60,606 nucleotides of DNA from Burkholderiales bacterium (lineage in GTDB: Bacteria > Pseudomonadota > Gammaproteobacteria > Burkholderiales > Nitrosomonadaceae): the NCBI GenBank assembly GCA_024235735.1, contig JACKLU010000015.1, positions 1 to 60,606 on the forward strand, read 5' to 3'. Each line of letters opens with the position of its first letter. Position 1 is the stretch's first letter. The notes below the pieces were generated by a model. It did no database searches and was not told where the DNA came from. It saw nothing but the letters and a program-made list of their open reading frames with translations. The position numbers were made by a program, and so were the translations under genes. Shown piece after piece: positions 1 through 7,829 of this stretch.

Positions 1-3
1 CCA

Positions 4-66
4 AGTAGACCAAGATAAACTATTGAATATTAATGGAATGGTCTACATGGTCTACACTGGACTACA
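4..66. repeat. Cluster of TGGTCTACA repeats beyond the integrase gene
   Basis: TGGTCTACA occurs at 39-47 and 48-56, with a one-base variant (TGGACTACA) at 58-66. An inverted copy lies at 5-12. Three direct copies spaced 9-10 bp apart with one inverted copy resemble protein-binding iterons or an operator of the integrated element. The role is inference; the repeats are plain in the sequence. Confidence 0.5.
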
Positions 67-167
67 AAAAAAGGATATACCGGGATTGGTAACAAAAAAT
101 TAATGCAAAAATTATCTTTTTTTGGAAGTCAAAAATGAAGGAAATTCACTTCCATGAAATGAATCAT

Positions 168-1391
168 TCATGATGATTTTTTGAATAATGGAACGACACT
201 TGCGCCATTCTCCAAACCCTGAATGTAATCATTCCACCATTGCAGCATCTTGATTCTTTCCGGCATGTACTGCGCCCGGTTATATGCGCCCCTGATCTCG
301 TTTCTTTCGCAGTGTGCTAACTGGCGTTCGATGGCGTCAGGATTAAACCCGGATTCGTTCAGTATGGTGGATGCTACAGCCCGGAAGCCGTGTCCGGTCA
401 TTTTGCCTTTATAGCCCAGGCGGTAGAGTGCAAAGAGCAGGGTGTTATTGCTGATCGGCTTATTGGGGTTTCTGCCAGGAAGCAAATAACGGCTATTACC
501 TGCAATGGTTTTCAGTTCATTGATGATTTCCAGTGCCCGGCTGGTCAGTGGTACGACATGTTCACTTCTCATTTTCATACGCTCAGCCGGTACGATCCAC
601 AAGGCGTTATCCAGGTCAAATTCTGTCCACAGTGCGCCAATCAGTTCATTGGTACGTACAAAGGTCAGTGTCAGCAGTTGCAAGGCTAACTGTGTCTGTC
701 TGTTGCCCGTCGTTTCATAGGTTGCTATTGCCCGTAACAGTTCGGGCAGTTCTTCAGGCTTTACCGCTGCCTGATTCTTTTTCTTGTGCGGTGTCAGTGC
801 GCCTTTCAGATCGGCGGCAGGATCGCGGCTACAGCGGCCAGTGACCACGCCATAACGGAATACCTGCCCGCATACTTGCAGCACTCTATGCGCCAGGTCA
901 TAGGAACCACGGTTTTCTATAATGCGGATCATGTTCAGCAGTTCCGGCGCTTCTATCTTGCTGATAGGGTGCATGCCGATATAGGGAAACACATTACCTT
1001 CAAGCCTGCGCTTCACGTCTTTGGCGTGACTGTGTACCCAGGTATGAATCTGCTTTGCGTACCATTCACGGGATACCGCTTCAAAGCTGTTTTCCGCTGC
1101 CTGCTTTGCCCGCTGCTTAGTTACTTTGCGGTCTATGGATGGGTCAATATGGTCGTCTACTTTTTTGCGTTCCAGTTTTGCCTTCTCTCTGGCTTCGCTC
1201 AGGCTGATATCAGGATAGACGCCCAATGAAATGGATTTCTCTTTGCCGTGTATTCTGTAACGCAAACGCCAATACTTCCGGCCATCTTCGTACACCCAAA
1301 GAAAAAGACCATTGCCATCATATAGCTTGGTTATCTTCTTCCCTTCGGATTTGGCGTTTCTATATCGTGTGTCTTTGTATTTCTCAGCCAT
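168..1391 (-). CDS. P4-type tyrosine recombinase (island integrase)
   Basis: A 407-residue site-specific recombinase that would integrate and excise a genomic island at the neighbouring tRNA gene. The N-terminal part (about 1-90) matches the DUF4102 arm-binding domain of P4-like integrases, followed by a SAM-like core-binding domain (about 100-200) and the catalytic domain. The catalytic set is visible: R246, K273, H334 and R337 (HGFR), H360, and the probable nucleophile Y370 in AYNRA. Length is normal and all catalytic residues are present, so it looks functional. It is transcribed away from the tRNA-Ser 3' end, the usual arrangement; its cargo would lie left of the window. The start ATG at 1391 is followed upstream by a large inverted repeat that probably controls it. 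Confidence 0.93.
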   Translation of the reverse strand: MAEKYKDTRYRNAKSEGKKITKLYDGNGLFLWVYEDGRKYWRLRYRIHGKEKSISLGVYPDISLSEAREKAKLERKKVDDHIDPSIDRKVTKQRAKQAAENSFEAVSREWYAKQIHTWVHSHAKDVKRRLEGNVFPYIGMHPISKIEAPELLNMIRIIENRGSYDLAHRVLQVCGQVFRYGVVTGRCSRDPAADLKGALTPHKKKNQAAVKPEELPELLRAIATYETTGNRQTQLALQLLTLTFVRTNELIGALWTEFDLDNALWIVPAERMKMRSEHVVPLTSRALEIINELKTIAGNSRYLLPGRNPNKPISNNTLLFALYRLGYKGKMTGHGFRAVASTILNESGFNPDAIERQLAHCERNEIRGAYNRAQYMPERIKMLQWWNDYIQGLENGASVVPLFKKSS

Positions 1392-1394
1392 AGT

Positions 1395-1441
1395 GGGGTA
1401 ACTTTAGCAGGGGTAAAAAATGTTACCCCTAAAGTTACCCC
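1395..1441. promoter_or_regulatory. Large imperfect inverted repeat before the integrase (possible operator)
   Basis: The heptamer GGGGTAA occurs at 1395-1401 and 1410-1416 and, inverted, at 1423-1429 and 1435-1441. The two halves form an imperfect palindrome (1395-1416 with 1423-1441, differing by a three-base gap) starting 3 bp upstream of the integrase ATG. It could be an operator bound by a regulator or by the integrase, or an mRNA hairpin sequestering the start. No Shine-Dalgarno sequence is visible between it and the ATG. Confidence 0.55.
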
Positions 1442-1461
1442 TGTTTTAAGTTGGATGCAAG

Positions 1462-1549
1462 CGGATAATTACGGATGATTACGGACAACGAAACCCTGTA
1501 TGTGCGCTTGTTTATTGGGTTTCGTGGATTGTTGCGGATGGGTACGGAT
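1462..1549. repeat. Three CGGATNNNTACGGA repeats between integrase and tRNA (possible att-site arms)
   Basis: Copies of a 15-bp motif, CGGATNNNTACGGA plus T or C, lie at 1462-1476, 1472-1486 (overlapping the first) and 1535-1549. Between them an inverted pair, CGAAACCC at 1489-1496 and GGGTTTCG at 1517-1524, forms a hairpin. The position between the tRNA 3' end and the integrase start is where integrase arm sites or an excisionase site are expected. Function is inferred from position only. Confidence 0.4.
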
Positions 1550-1556
1550 AGAAACT

Positions 1557-1646
1557 TGGCGGAGGCGGTGAGATTCGAACTCACGGTAGAGTCACCCCTA
1601 CGGCAGTTTTCAAGACTGCTGCCTTAAACCACTCGGCCACACCTCC
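1557..1646 (-). tRNA. tRNA-Ser (anticodon UGA)
   Basis: The complementary strand folds as a class II tRNA: a 7-bp acceptor stem (GGAGGTG with CGCCTCC, one G-U pair), an anticodon arm GCAGT-CTTGAAA-ACTGC giving anticodon TGA, a long variable arm typical of serine tRNAs, and a T arm with GTTCGAATC. Discriminator G is at 1560 and CCA is encoded at 1557-1559. The integrase sits just beyond the 3' end, so this gene is the likely attachment site. Confidence 0.96.
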
Positions 1647-1828
1647 GGTCTTGCTTTTATTGATGTTTACAGAGCCGGTATGATACTCTTTCGCGCATAT
1701 TTTTACCAGTTTAATTCATTTCTCTTACGTCTCGTTGGATTGTATTCTTCCGCCCGGCGGCGATTTCAGAATTGTTCTGCACGTTACAAATATACCGAGG
1801 TGATCCGGAATATTGTCCGAGCCGATGC

Positions 1829-2281
1829 TTATGATTTGAGCGCGCTAAGTTGTTCTTTCAGTTGTTTGATTTCTTCGTCCGCTTTGACCTGTTGCGTGGC
1901 GTCATACTGTACGCCGAGGAAATAGAGCAAGTTGCCTTTTGAATCGAAGAGTGGCATCATTTTTAAGTGGTTATAGAATAATTCGCCATTCTTTCTGTAA
2001 TTTCTGAGCGTGACTTCAATCGGTTGTTTGTTCTTGATCGCTTCACGTAATTTGGCAACTTCCACCTGATCGCGATCCGAGCCTTGCAGGAAGCGGCAGT
2101 TTTTTCCGATGGTTTCTTCCTGGGTGTAGCCGGTGATATCCTCGAACGCTTTGTTAGCGTAGACCAGCGGTAAGTCTTCCAGATCAGGATCGGCGAGCGT
2201 GACGCCATTCAGGCAGGAATCCAGAATCTTGGCCAGCACGTGAGGAATCAGTCCGGGGTCTTTTTCAACGATAAAGTCCAT
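1829..2281 (-). CDS. Short LOV-domain blue-light receptor
   Basis: A 150-residue protein made almost entirely of one PAS/LOV domain. The LOV signature NCRFLQ carries the cysteine expected to form the flavin adduct, C62. Other LOV marks are present: LRNYRKNG followed by an aromatic and Asn, and the late FLGVQ stretch with the glutamine that senses flavin protonation. A short charged helix (about 130-150, EEIKQLKEQL) follows and probably dimerises it. There is no kinase, GGDEF or DNA-binding domain, so it belongs with the short LOV proteins known from Pseudomonas putida, which signal through a partner. It follows an SRPBCC gene (80-bp gap) on the same strand. The LOV call is strong; the output is unknown. 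Confidence 0.9.
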   Translation of the reverse strand: MDFIVEKDPGLIPHVLAKILDSCLNGVTLADPDLEDLPLVYANKAFEDITGYTQEETIGKNCRFLQGSDRDQVEVAKLREAIKNKQPIEVTLRNYRKNGELFYNHLKMMPLFDSKGNLLYFLGVQYDATQQVKADEEIKQLKEQLSALKS

Positions 2282-2361
2282 TTTAGTTCTCCATGTCTAT
2301 AAACAATGCATACGAATCAAAATTTGAGACGCGATAAGTGCAATTGCGCGGTTTCGCCACA

Positions 2362-2841
2362 TCAAGTGGTTTGTGTCTGTTCAGCCTCGATGATTTTTTT
2401 AATGTTATGTACCGTTCTCTCCGTTCCGTCCTGAACCGCTATGCGTATCAGTTTCTCAAACGGTTTCATATGTAAATCAAGATCAAGTAATTCAAAAATA
2501 AACGTCATTCGGCTGTTTTCCTCGTCCAGTGCTTCGATAAGATAGTCGCACCGGTAAGGATTGGATAGACCTTCAAAGCAAATACGCTTGCCTGGCTCGA
2601 ATACGTTGACTTTAAATGTCGATTCCGAGCGCCGGCCCTGGTCGACGCGGACCTGACGGCATTGCGTTCCGGTCTTGACTGGACCATCGGTTAATTTTTC
2701 CAATTCCTTTACTTCTGGTGACCATCGGGGATAGTTTTTCAACAATTCAACGCCAATAAAATCAAACAGCCTGTCAGATGGACATTGAATCAGTGTATTA
2801 GCCTTGCCGGTGACCGGCGTTGCTTTTAACAAACCGAACAT
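2362..2841 (-). CDS. SRPBCC (START-like) family protein
   Basis: A 159-residue protein with the SRPBCC/polyketide-cyclase fold pattern: an opening strand (NTLIQCPSDRLFDFI), a central basic strand region (TFKVNVFEPGKRI), an acidic strand (ALDEENSRMTFIFELL) and a long C-terminal helix closing a hydrophobic pocket. Members bind lipids, quinones or other hydrophobic ligands. There is no signal peptide, so it is probably cytosolic. It lies between an NDH-2-like flavoprotein and the LOV receptor. SRPBCC proteins also occur in light-responsive gene clusters of other proteobacteria, so a link to light signalling is possible but inferred. The ligand cannot be predicted. Confidence 0.75.
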   Translation of the reverse strand: MFGLLKATPVTGKANTLIQCPSDRLFDFIGVELLKNYPRWSPEVKELEKLTDGPVKTGTQCRQVRVDQGRRSESTFKVNVFEPGKRICFEGLSNPYRCDYLIEALDEENSRMTFIFELLDLDLHMKPFEKLIRIAVQDGTERTVHNIKKIIEAEQTQTT

Positions 2842-2937
2842 AAATTGTCTCCTGTGCGAAATTCCTGAGGAAATGCTGGTTAGACGACGGTGTTGTGCAT
2901 CAGGACCACGGGATAGTCAGCTATTCCCGGAAGTCTC

Positions 2938-4095
2938 TTAGATCACGTAAGTGTCGATTCCCATTAACAATAAATCATACTGCGCCTCTACAATCTCTTT
3001 GATGGTCAGCGCCGGAAGGCCAGTAACAATGTTGCCCTCAGCCACCAGCCAGCCAACCGCATCGGTTGGGCCGAGGTTGACGACATAGCCAATATCGTGA
3101 TGCAAATAAGGTTCAAGTATTTTTAACAGACCGGAATGCCGCAGAATATTCCGGGCGATCAGCTTACCTTTGCGCACCGCGGACTGCGCCGATTGTACGT
3201 TTGAACCGGGCGATCGGTACGCAGAACAGTCACCGGCCGTGAAAACATGCGGTAATGTTTTCTGGTCAATCTCTACCTGACCGAAGGCATTTGCCGACCA
3301 GAAATGTTCCTGCTTTTTGCCGAGGAACAATAATGTCAGGTGTGAAGGCAGCGCAGCAGCAGTGCCGGAGTGTTTGTCCTCCAGCAGTATTTCCTGGTCT
3401 GTCTGGCCAAGATACCGGGTATTGGCTGCGAAATCAATACGGCATTCCCGCATCAGCGCCTGGACATACGTATCAAAGCCGTGTGGAAACTGTGTGAGTA
3501 CCTGCTCACTGGCATTGATCAGTCGTAGTCTGGCTTTGATTTTCTGCCGGTGCAGGAATTGATCGATTTCAAACAAAAACTGGATGCCGGTAGCGCCCGC
3601 GCCAACGACGGAAATGAACGGTTCTTCTGTGGCGATCGTTCCAAGATGGTTCAACAGCAGCGACGAACCTGCGGTATGCATGAAATCCTGTAGGGTAAGG
3701 ACGTTCGTCGCCGGTTCCGATTCTTGCGTTTTTCCACCGGTTGCAATCACCAGATAATCGAAAGGCAGTATTTCATTGCCGACAGCAAGATACTTGTCCG
3801 CTTGCCATTGTCGCAGCATGGCGGCGTTTACTGTCAGCGCCGCCTGGATGTGGCGGCAATCGAAACGTTTTTCCAGTTCGCTGAACGGCACTAGCAAATC
3901 CGACAGCGGGTAACGGAATGTCTCGTGCAGATGCGTGATTTTCAGATGCTGCGTACCGGGGTCGACGAGCGTGATATCCACATTGGAGGCATATTGTTTC
4001 AGGGTCGTCAACACCGCCATCCCGGCATAGCCGCCACCGACAATGATCACATTGATCCTGCGTCTTCCGGGTATGTAAAATGGCAACAGCGCCAC
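2938..4095 (-). CDS. NDH-2-like FAD/NAD(P)H oxidoreductase
   Basis: A 385-residue flavoprotein of the type II NADH dehydrogenase/sulfide-quinone reductase superfamily. Two Rossmann motifs are visible: the FAD-binding VGGGYAG near residue 20 and the NAD(P)H-binding VGAGATG near 165, followed by the second FAD contact FTAGDCSAY near 290. It is somewhat shorter than respiratory NDH-2, and the C-terminus lacks a clear amphipathic or transmembrane anchor. The electron acceptor (quinone or a soluble partner) is open. It begins 23 bp after gluQ on the same strand and is followed by the SRPBCC and LOV genes. I see no paired cysteines suggesting a disulfide reductase. Confidence 0.8.
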   Translation of the reverse strand: MALLPFYIPGRRRINVIIVGGGYAGMAVLTTLKQYASNVDITLVDPGTQHLKITHLHETFRYPLSDLLVPFSELEKRFDCRHIQAALTVNAAMLRQWQADKYLAVGNEILPFDYLVIATGGKTQESEPATNVLTLQDFMHTAGSSLLLNHLGTIATEEPFISVVGAGATGIQFLFEIDQFLHRQKIKARLRLINASEQVLTQFPHGFDTYVQALMRECRIDFAANTRYLGQTDQEILLEDKHSGTAAALPSHLTLLFLGKKQEHFWSANAFGQVEIDQKTLPHVFTAGDCSAYRSPGSNVQSAQSAVRKGKLIARNILRHSGLLKILEPYLHHDIGYVVNLGPTDAVGWLVAEGNIVTGLPALTIKEIVEAQYDLLLMGIDTYVI

Positions 4096-4118
4096 GCGTT
4101 CTCCTTGATTCTATATGT

Positions 4119-5066
4119 TCATTTAATGCAATCCGGTTCACTGATGCCGGTTGCGGTAATATTCGCCGGATTCCAGTGCGCAATAGCCCATTGCCAGAAT
4201 GTTTCCAGACTGCTGTCCAGCAATTCAGCGGGTGGTTCCTGTCCCAGAAATCGCAGTGCAGACACGAGCTGGAATAATACATTGAATTGCGTCACTGGTG
4301 CAGCAAAGGTTTGCTTGCTGAGTTTCTCGCCTTTTGCGTTGGTTACGACAGGCAGGTGCAGATAAGCCGGCGTGACATAGCCCAGCAGTTGCTGCAAATA
4401 GATCTGGCGCGGCGTTGAGTTCAACAGATCCGCGCCGCGTACGACATGCGTGATCGCTTGTTCGGCATCGTCGACAACGACAGCCAGTTGGTATGCGAAT
4501 ATGCCGTCAGCGCGGTGCAGCACAAAATCGCCGATGTCTGTGCTGATCCGTTGCTCGACATAACCCTGTATCGGATCGGTGAAAGCAACCGGCTGATTGT
4601 TCGTTCGGACACGTATCGCGCTTTGCCTGCTCTGCTGATATGGGCGATGCGGATGGTTTGGTGCGTTCCGGCATGTTCCCGGATAAACCGGACCTTCGAT
4701 ACCGATAATGCTCGAGTCGGCGATTTCCTTGCGTGAACAGGTGCAGGCATAGATCAGTTTCTGTTTTTCCAGCATGGCCAGCGCTTCGCGATACAGGGCA
4801 TGCCGTTCGTGCTGGTAAACCACTTCGCCGTCCCAGTGCATGCCCAGTTTTTCCAGCAACGTTAGGATGTCGCGGGATGCGCCGGGCGCTTCGCGTGGCG
4901 CATCGATATTTTCGATACGCACCAGCCATTCGCCCTGGTTTGCCCGGGCATCCAGATAACTGCCGACAGCCGCCACCAGCGAACCGAAGTGCAGCGGGCC
5001 GGTAGGCGAGGGCGCAAAACGACCCCGGTAGGTGGTTGAATCAGCAGTTGGTTTGTATTGGTTCAC
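4119..5066 (-). CDS. gluQ: Glutamyl-Q tRNA(Asp) synthetase
   Basis: A 315-residue truncated glutamyl-tRNA synthetase paralogue that attaches glutamate to the queuosine base of tRNA-Asp. It keeps the catalytic core: the HIGH-type motif APSPTGPLHFGSL near residues 18-30, the KMSKS-type motif KGEKLSK near 245, and zinc-ligand cysteines CTCSR and PGTCR in the insertion. The anticodon-binding domain of true GluRS is absent, which defines the family. It heads a likely minus-strand run with the flavoprotein gene. Length and motifs are normal. Confidence 0.93.
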   Translation of the reverse strand: MNQYKPTADSTTYRGRFAPSPTGPLHFGSLVAAVGSYLDARANQGEWLVRIENIDAPREAPGASRDILTLLEKLGMHWDGEVVYQHERHALYREALAMLEKQKLIYACTCSRKEIADSSIIGIEGPVYPGTCRNAPNHPHRPYQQSRQSAIRVRTNNQPVAFTDPIQGYVEQRISTDIGDFVLHRADGIFAYQLAVVVDDAEQAITHVVRGADLLNSTPRQIYLQQLLGYVTPAYLHLPVVTNAKGEKLSKQTFAAPVTQFNVLFQLVSALRFLGQEPPAELLDSSLETFWQWAIAHWNPANITATGISEPDCIK

Positions 5067-5174
5067 GACAGAAACTGAAATGAATCATTGATATTTTGAT
5101 TGCGCTGGTCGCGTGGTGTTCAGTCAATAATCTCATGATTTTTAATCATCGGGTTGTTTATAATCCCTATCATC

Positions 5175-6662
5175 ATGTCCATACAATCGAATACAAACCT
5201 GGAAAATAACAGCGTCGGCTGGCGTTTCGACAACAGCTATGCCCGCCTGCCCGAAACGTTTTATGCACGAATCCACCCGGTTCCGGTGCAAGCGCCACGT
5301 GTGGCGATTTTGAATTACACGCTCGCCGAATCGCTCGGACTGAACTTGCGCGCGCTCAGTGAAGATGAGGCTGCGCAGCTGTTTTCCGGCAATCTGTTGC
5401 CGCAAGCGGCACAGCCCATCGCACAAGCCTATGCCGGTCATCAATTCGGCAATTTCACGATGCTTGGCGATGGCCGCGCGATACTGGTCGGCGAGCATCT
5501 GACGCCGGATGGCGGCAGAGTGGATATTCAGCTCAAAGGCTCGGGACGCACGCCATTCTCGCGCCGGGGCGATGGCCGCGCTGCGCTCGCGCCCATGCTG
5601 CGTGAATATATCATCAGCGAGGCCATGCATGGGCTTGGTATTCCGTCGACACGCAGTCTGGCCGTGGTGACAACCGGCGAAACCGTAATGCGCGAGACGC
5701 CTTTGCCTGGCGCTGTCCTGACCCGCGTGGCGGCGAGCCATATCCGTGTCGGCACGTTCGAATACGTGGTGCGCAGTGAAGGCGTGGAAGGGGTGAAAAT
5801 CCTCGCCGATTACACCATCCAGCGTCATTATCCGGAACTCATCGAAGCGGACAATCCTTATCTGGCGCTGCTGAACAGCGTCATTGCGCGACAGGCGTCG
5901 CTTGTGGCGCGCTGGATGCTGGCCGGTTTCATCCATGGTGTTATGAACACCGACAATATGGCGGTCAGTGGAGAAACCATAGACTATGGTCCGTGCGCGT
6001 TCATGGATGACTTTGATCCGCAGACCGTATTCAGCTCGATCGATTATCACGGGCGCTACAGTTACGATAATCAGTCGCGTATCGCGCAATGGAATCTGGC
6101 GCGTTTTGCCGAAACATTGCTGCCGTTGCTGCACGCGGAGCAGGAAAAAGCGCTGGCGCTTGCGGAAGCGGCAATTCAGGATTTTCCCGATATTTTTCAG
6201 CGCTGCTGGATGACCGGCATGCGTAAAAAGCTGGGCTTGTTTGGCGAAGAAGCTGAGGATGGCTTGCTGATTGAAGCCTTGTTGACGCTGATGCACAAGC
6301 ATCAGGCCGATTACACCAACAGTTTCCGTGCGCTGTCCGCAGCATATCTGCCGGAGAACAGCCTGTTCAAGGATGACGCATTTGCAGCATGGCAGACGCA
6401 ATGGCGGGCGCGGCTGTCACGGCAGTCCGCGTCATTACAGGCGTCGTTTGATCTGATGCGCGCGAACAATCCGGCTGTGCTGCCGCGCAATCACCGTGTC
6501 GAGGAAGCGCTGGCTGCGGCTTCGGATGATGGTGATTATACGGTGCTGGCGCGATTACTGGCGGCCGTTTCAGAACCTTACGCCGATCTGCCGGAATACG
6601 CCGCTTACCGCACGCCGCCCTCGGCATGCGAGCGAGTGCGCCAGACTTTCTGTGGCACTTAG
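5175..6662 (+). CDS. selO: Protein adenylyltransferase SelO (YdiU family)
   Basis: A pseudokinase-fold enzyme that transfers AMP from ATP to Ser, Thr or Tyr of target proteins in redox stress. The chosen start, MSIQSN at 5175, gives 495 residues; an upstream TTG at 5154 would add seven. Family blocks are present: QLKGSGRTPFSRRGDGRAA near 120-140, GVMNTDNM with the Asp and Asn of the active site, and IDYGPCAFMDDF for metal binding. The C-terminus ends in Cys-Gly-Thr, so the Cys is third from the end, the position of selenocysteine in eukaryotic SelO. It is convergent with the phosphatase gene; an inverted-repeat element starts 14 bp after the stop. Confidence 0.94.
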   Translation: MSIQSNTNLENNSVGWRFDNSYARLPETFYARIHPVPVQAPRVAILNYTLAESLGLNLRALSEDEAAQLFSGNLLPQAAQPIAQAYAGHQFGNFTMLGDGRAILVGEHLTPDGGRVDIQLKGSGRTPFSRRGDGRAALAPMLREYIISEAMHGLGIPSTRSLAVVTTGETVMRETPLPGAVLTRVAASHIRVGTFEYVVRSEGVEGVKILADYTIQRHYPELIEADNPYLALLNSVIARQASLVARWMLAGFIHGVMNTDNMAVSGETIDYGPCAFMDDFDPQTVFSSIDYHGRYSYDNQSRIAQWNLARFAETLLPLLHAEQEKALALAEAAIQDFPDIFQRCWMTGMRKKLGLFGEEAEDGLLIEALLTLMHKHQADYTNSFRALSAAYLPENSLFKDDAFAAWQTQWRARLSRQSASLQASFDLMRANNPAVLPRNHRVEEALAAASDDGDYTVLARLLAAVSEPYADLPEYAAYRTPPSACERVRQTFCGT

Positions 6663-6675
6663 AACCGAAGAGAGA

Positions 6676-6926
6676 GTTATGATCCTAAAAACCTCAGTTG
6701 ATCGTTATCCTAAATGACTAACGATATGAATACATGAAACAATTTGATCAATTCTGGTTCATCCAGATGGTGAGTCAGACTATGGTGTTTATAGCACGCC
6801 GCTTTTTAATTTTTGCTGCGTTACAATTCGTTGTAATAACGCGTTATCACGCCTCATTGTGCCTTGCCAAAAATAAAAATCAACGCACTCTAAACCCCAT
6901 TCAACTGAGGTTTTTAGGATGATAAC
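6676..6926. mobile_element. 251-bp MITE-like element with 26-bp terminal inverted repeats
   Basis: The left end 6676-6701 and right end 6901-6926 are inverted repeats matching at 25 of 26 positions. A further small palindrome (ATCGTTA at 6701-6707 with TAACGAT at 6720-6726) sits inside the left end. The interior has no recognisable transposase; the only reading frame, 62 codons from 6734, has no family resemblance. Size and ends fit a non-autonomous element. It fills the gap between convergent selO and the phosphatase gene, and its right end runs into the phosphatase coding sequence. It could also serve as a bidirectional terminator. No clear target duplication was found. Confidence 0.75.
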
Positions 6927-7513
6927 TTTCCGTTCAGAAACTCCAGAATGCCATGCGATGCGTTGTGCCGGATGCGCGTTATGCCGCCATTACTGATTTT
7001 GATGCGATAAAGTCCGACCGGATCGGCATGTACGGTCTGCGCGATGATCGCGCGCATCACGCCGGCATGTGTAACGATCAGGCAGTGTTGACCCTGGTAG
7101 CGTGCGATTACCTCATGGTAGGCCGTGCTGACGCGATGGATGAAGCCGTCAAGCGCTTCCGCATCCTGTGGCCGGTGATGCACCGGGTCATTCAGAAAGC
7201 GCTGGTATTCGCCGGCGCGGTTAACTTTAATTTCATCGTGACTCAACCCTTCCCAGACGCCGAAGCCGACTTCCTTGAATCGCTGTTCGACATCGACGCT
7301 GACTCGATACTTTTCGCCGAGCGCGGCGGCAAATGCATGACAGCGTTGCAGCGGTGACGAAATAATCTGCTGCCAGGGATGCGAATCGCCGACAGCATTC
7401 CACATCTGCGACCAGCCTTTTTCAGTCAGTGGATCGTCAATCGCGTGACCGCGATAGCGGCGTCCGCCAACCGGCTCGCCATGACGGATCAGATCGATAA
7501 CGGTTTCAGCCAT
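6914..7513 (-). CDS. Histidine phosphatase family protein (CobC/GpmB-like)
   Basis: A 199-residue phosphohydrolase of the histidine phosphatase superfamily. The phosphorylated histidine is in LIRHGEP at residues 9-15, the partner arginine in SSPLQRCHAF near 55, the acid in EVGFGVWEG near 85, and the second histidine in VTHAGVMRA near 150. Its substrate could be alpha-ribazole phosphate or another small phosphoester. The last codons and the TAA stop lie inside the terminal repeat of the adjacent MITE-like element, so the C-terminal tail (about four residues) appears to be supplied by it. It lies downstream of the ACP gene on the same strand, 36 bp away. Confidence 0.85.
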   Translation of the reverse strand: MAETVIDLIRHGEPVGGRRYRGHAIDDPLTEKGWSQMWNAVGDSHPWQQIISSPLQRCHAFAAALGEKYRVSVDVEQRFKEVGFGVWEGLSHDEIKVNRAGEYQRFLNDPVHHRPQDAEALDGFIHRVSTAYHEVIARYQGQHCLIVTHAGVMRAIIAQTVHADPVGLYRIKISNGGITRIRHNASHGILEFLNGKLSS

Positions 7514-7549
7514 TGACCGGCGTGTAGTAAGTTTTTTTTATGATGTGTG

Positions 7550-7813
7550 TTATTCTTCGCCCGGCTGCTCTGCCGAATGATTCCTGCTGATGTAGTCGAC
7601 GATATCGCCCACGCAGCTGAAATTCTTCACTTCTTCATCTTCGAATGTCACGCCGAAAGTTTCCTCGGCATCAAACAAAAGCTGCACTCTATCCATGGAG
7701 TCCAGTCCCAGCGTTTCAAAATCGGAAGATTTGTCAATTGTCGCAGGATCTACATTTTCAACTTTAGAGGCGATGAATGCGATGATTTTTTCTTCAAAAT
7801 TGTCTGTGCTCAT
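7550..7813 (-). CDS. Stand-alone acyl carrier protein
   Basis: An 87-residue acidic carrier protein. The 4'-phosphopantetheine site is S39 in LGLDSMD, followed by the usual helix (RVQLLFDAEETFGV) and acidic loop. The C-terminal tail is a little longer than in housekeeping AcpP. It follows a FabF-like synthase gene by 16 bp, so the two are probably co-transcribed and work together. No fabD, fabG or rpmF is nearby, which suggests either an extra fatty-acid ACP or one serving a specialised lipid. Family assignment is firm; the pathway is not. Confidence 0.92.
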   Translation of the reverse strand: MSTDNFEEKIIAFIASKVENVDPATIDKSSDFETLGLDSMDRVQLLFDAEETFGVTFEDEEVKNFSCVGDIVDYISRNHSAEQPGEE

Positions 7814-7829
7814 TGAGTTTTTTCATGAA

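Noticed and set aside
5142..6401. Long minus-strand frame of 419 codons opposite selO
   Set aside because: A shadow of the selO coding sequence; composition is His/Arg/Gln-rich and unlike any family.
6734..6922. 62-codon plus-strand frame inside the inverted-repeat element
   Set aside because: It spans almost the whole element, runs into its terminal repeat, has no ribosome site and no family resemblance; more likely chance.
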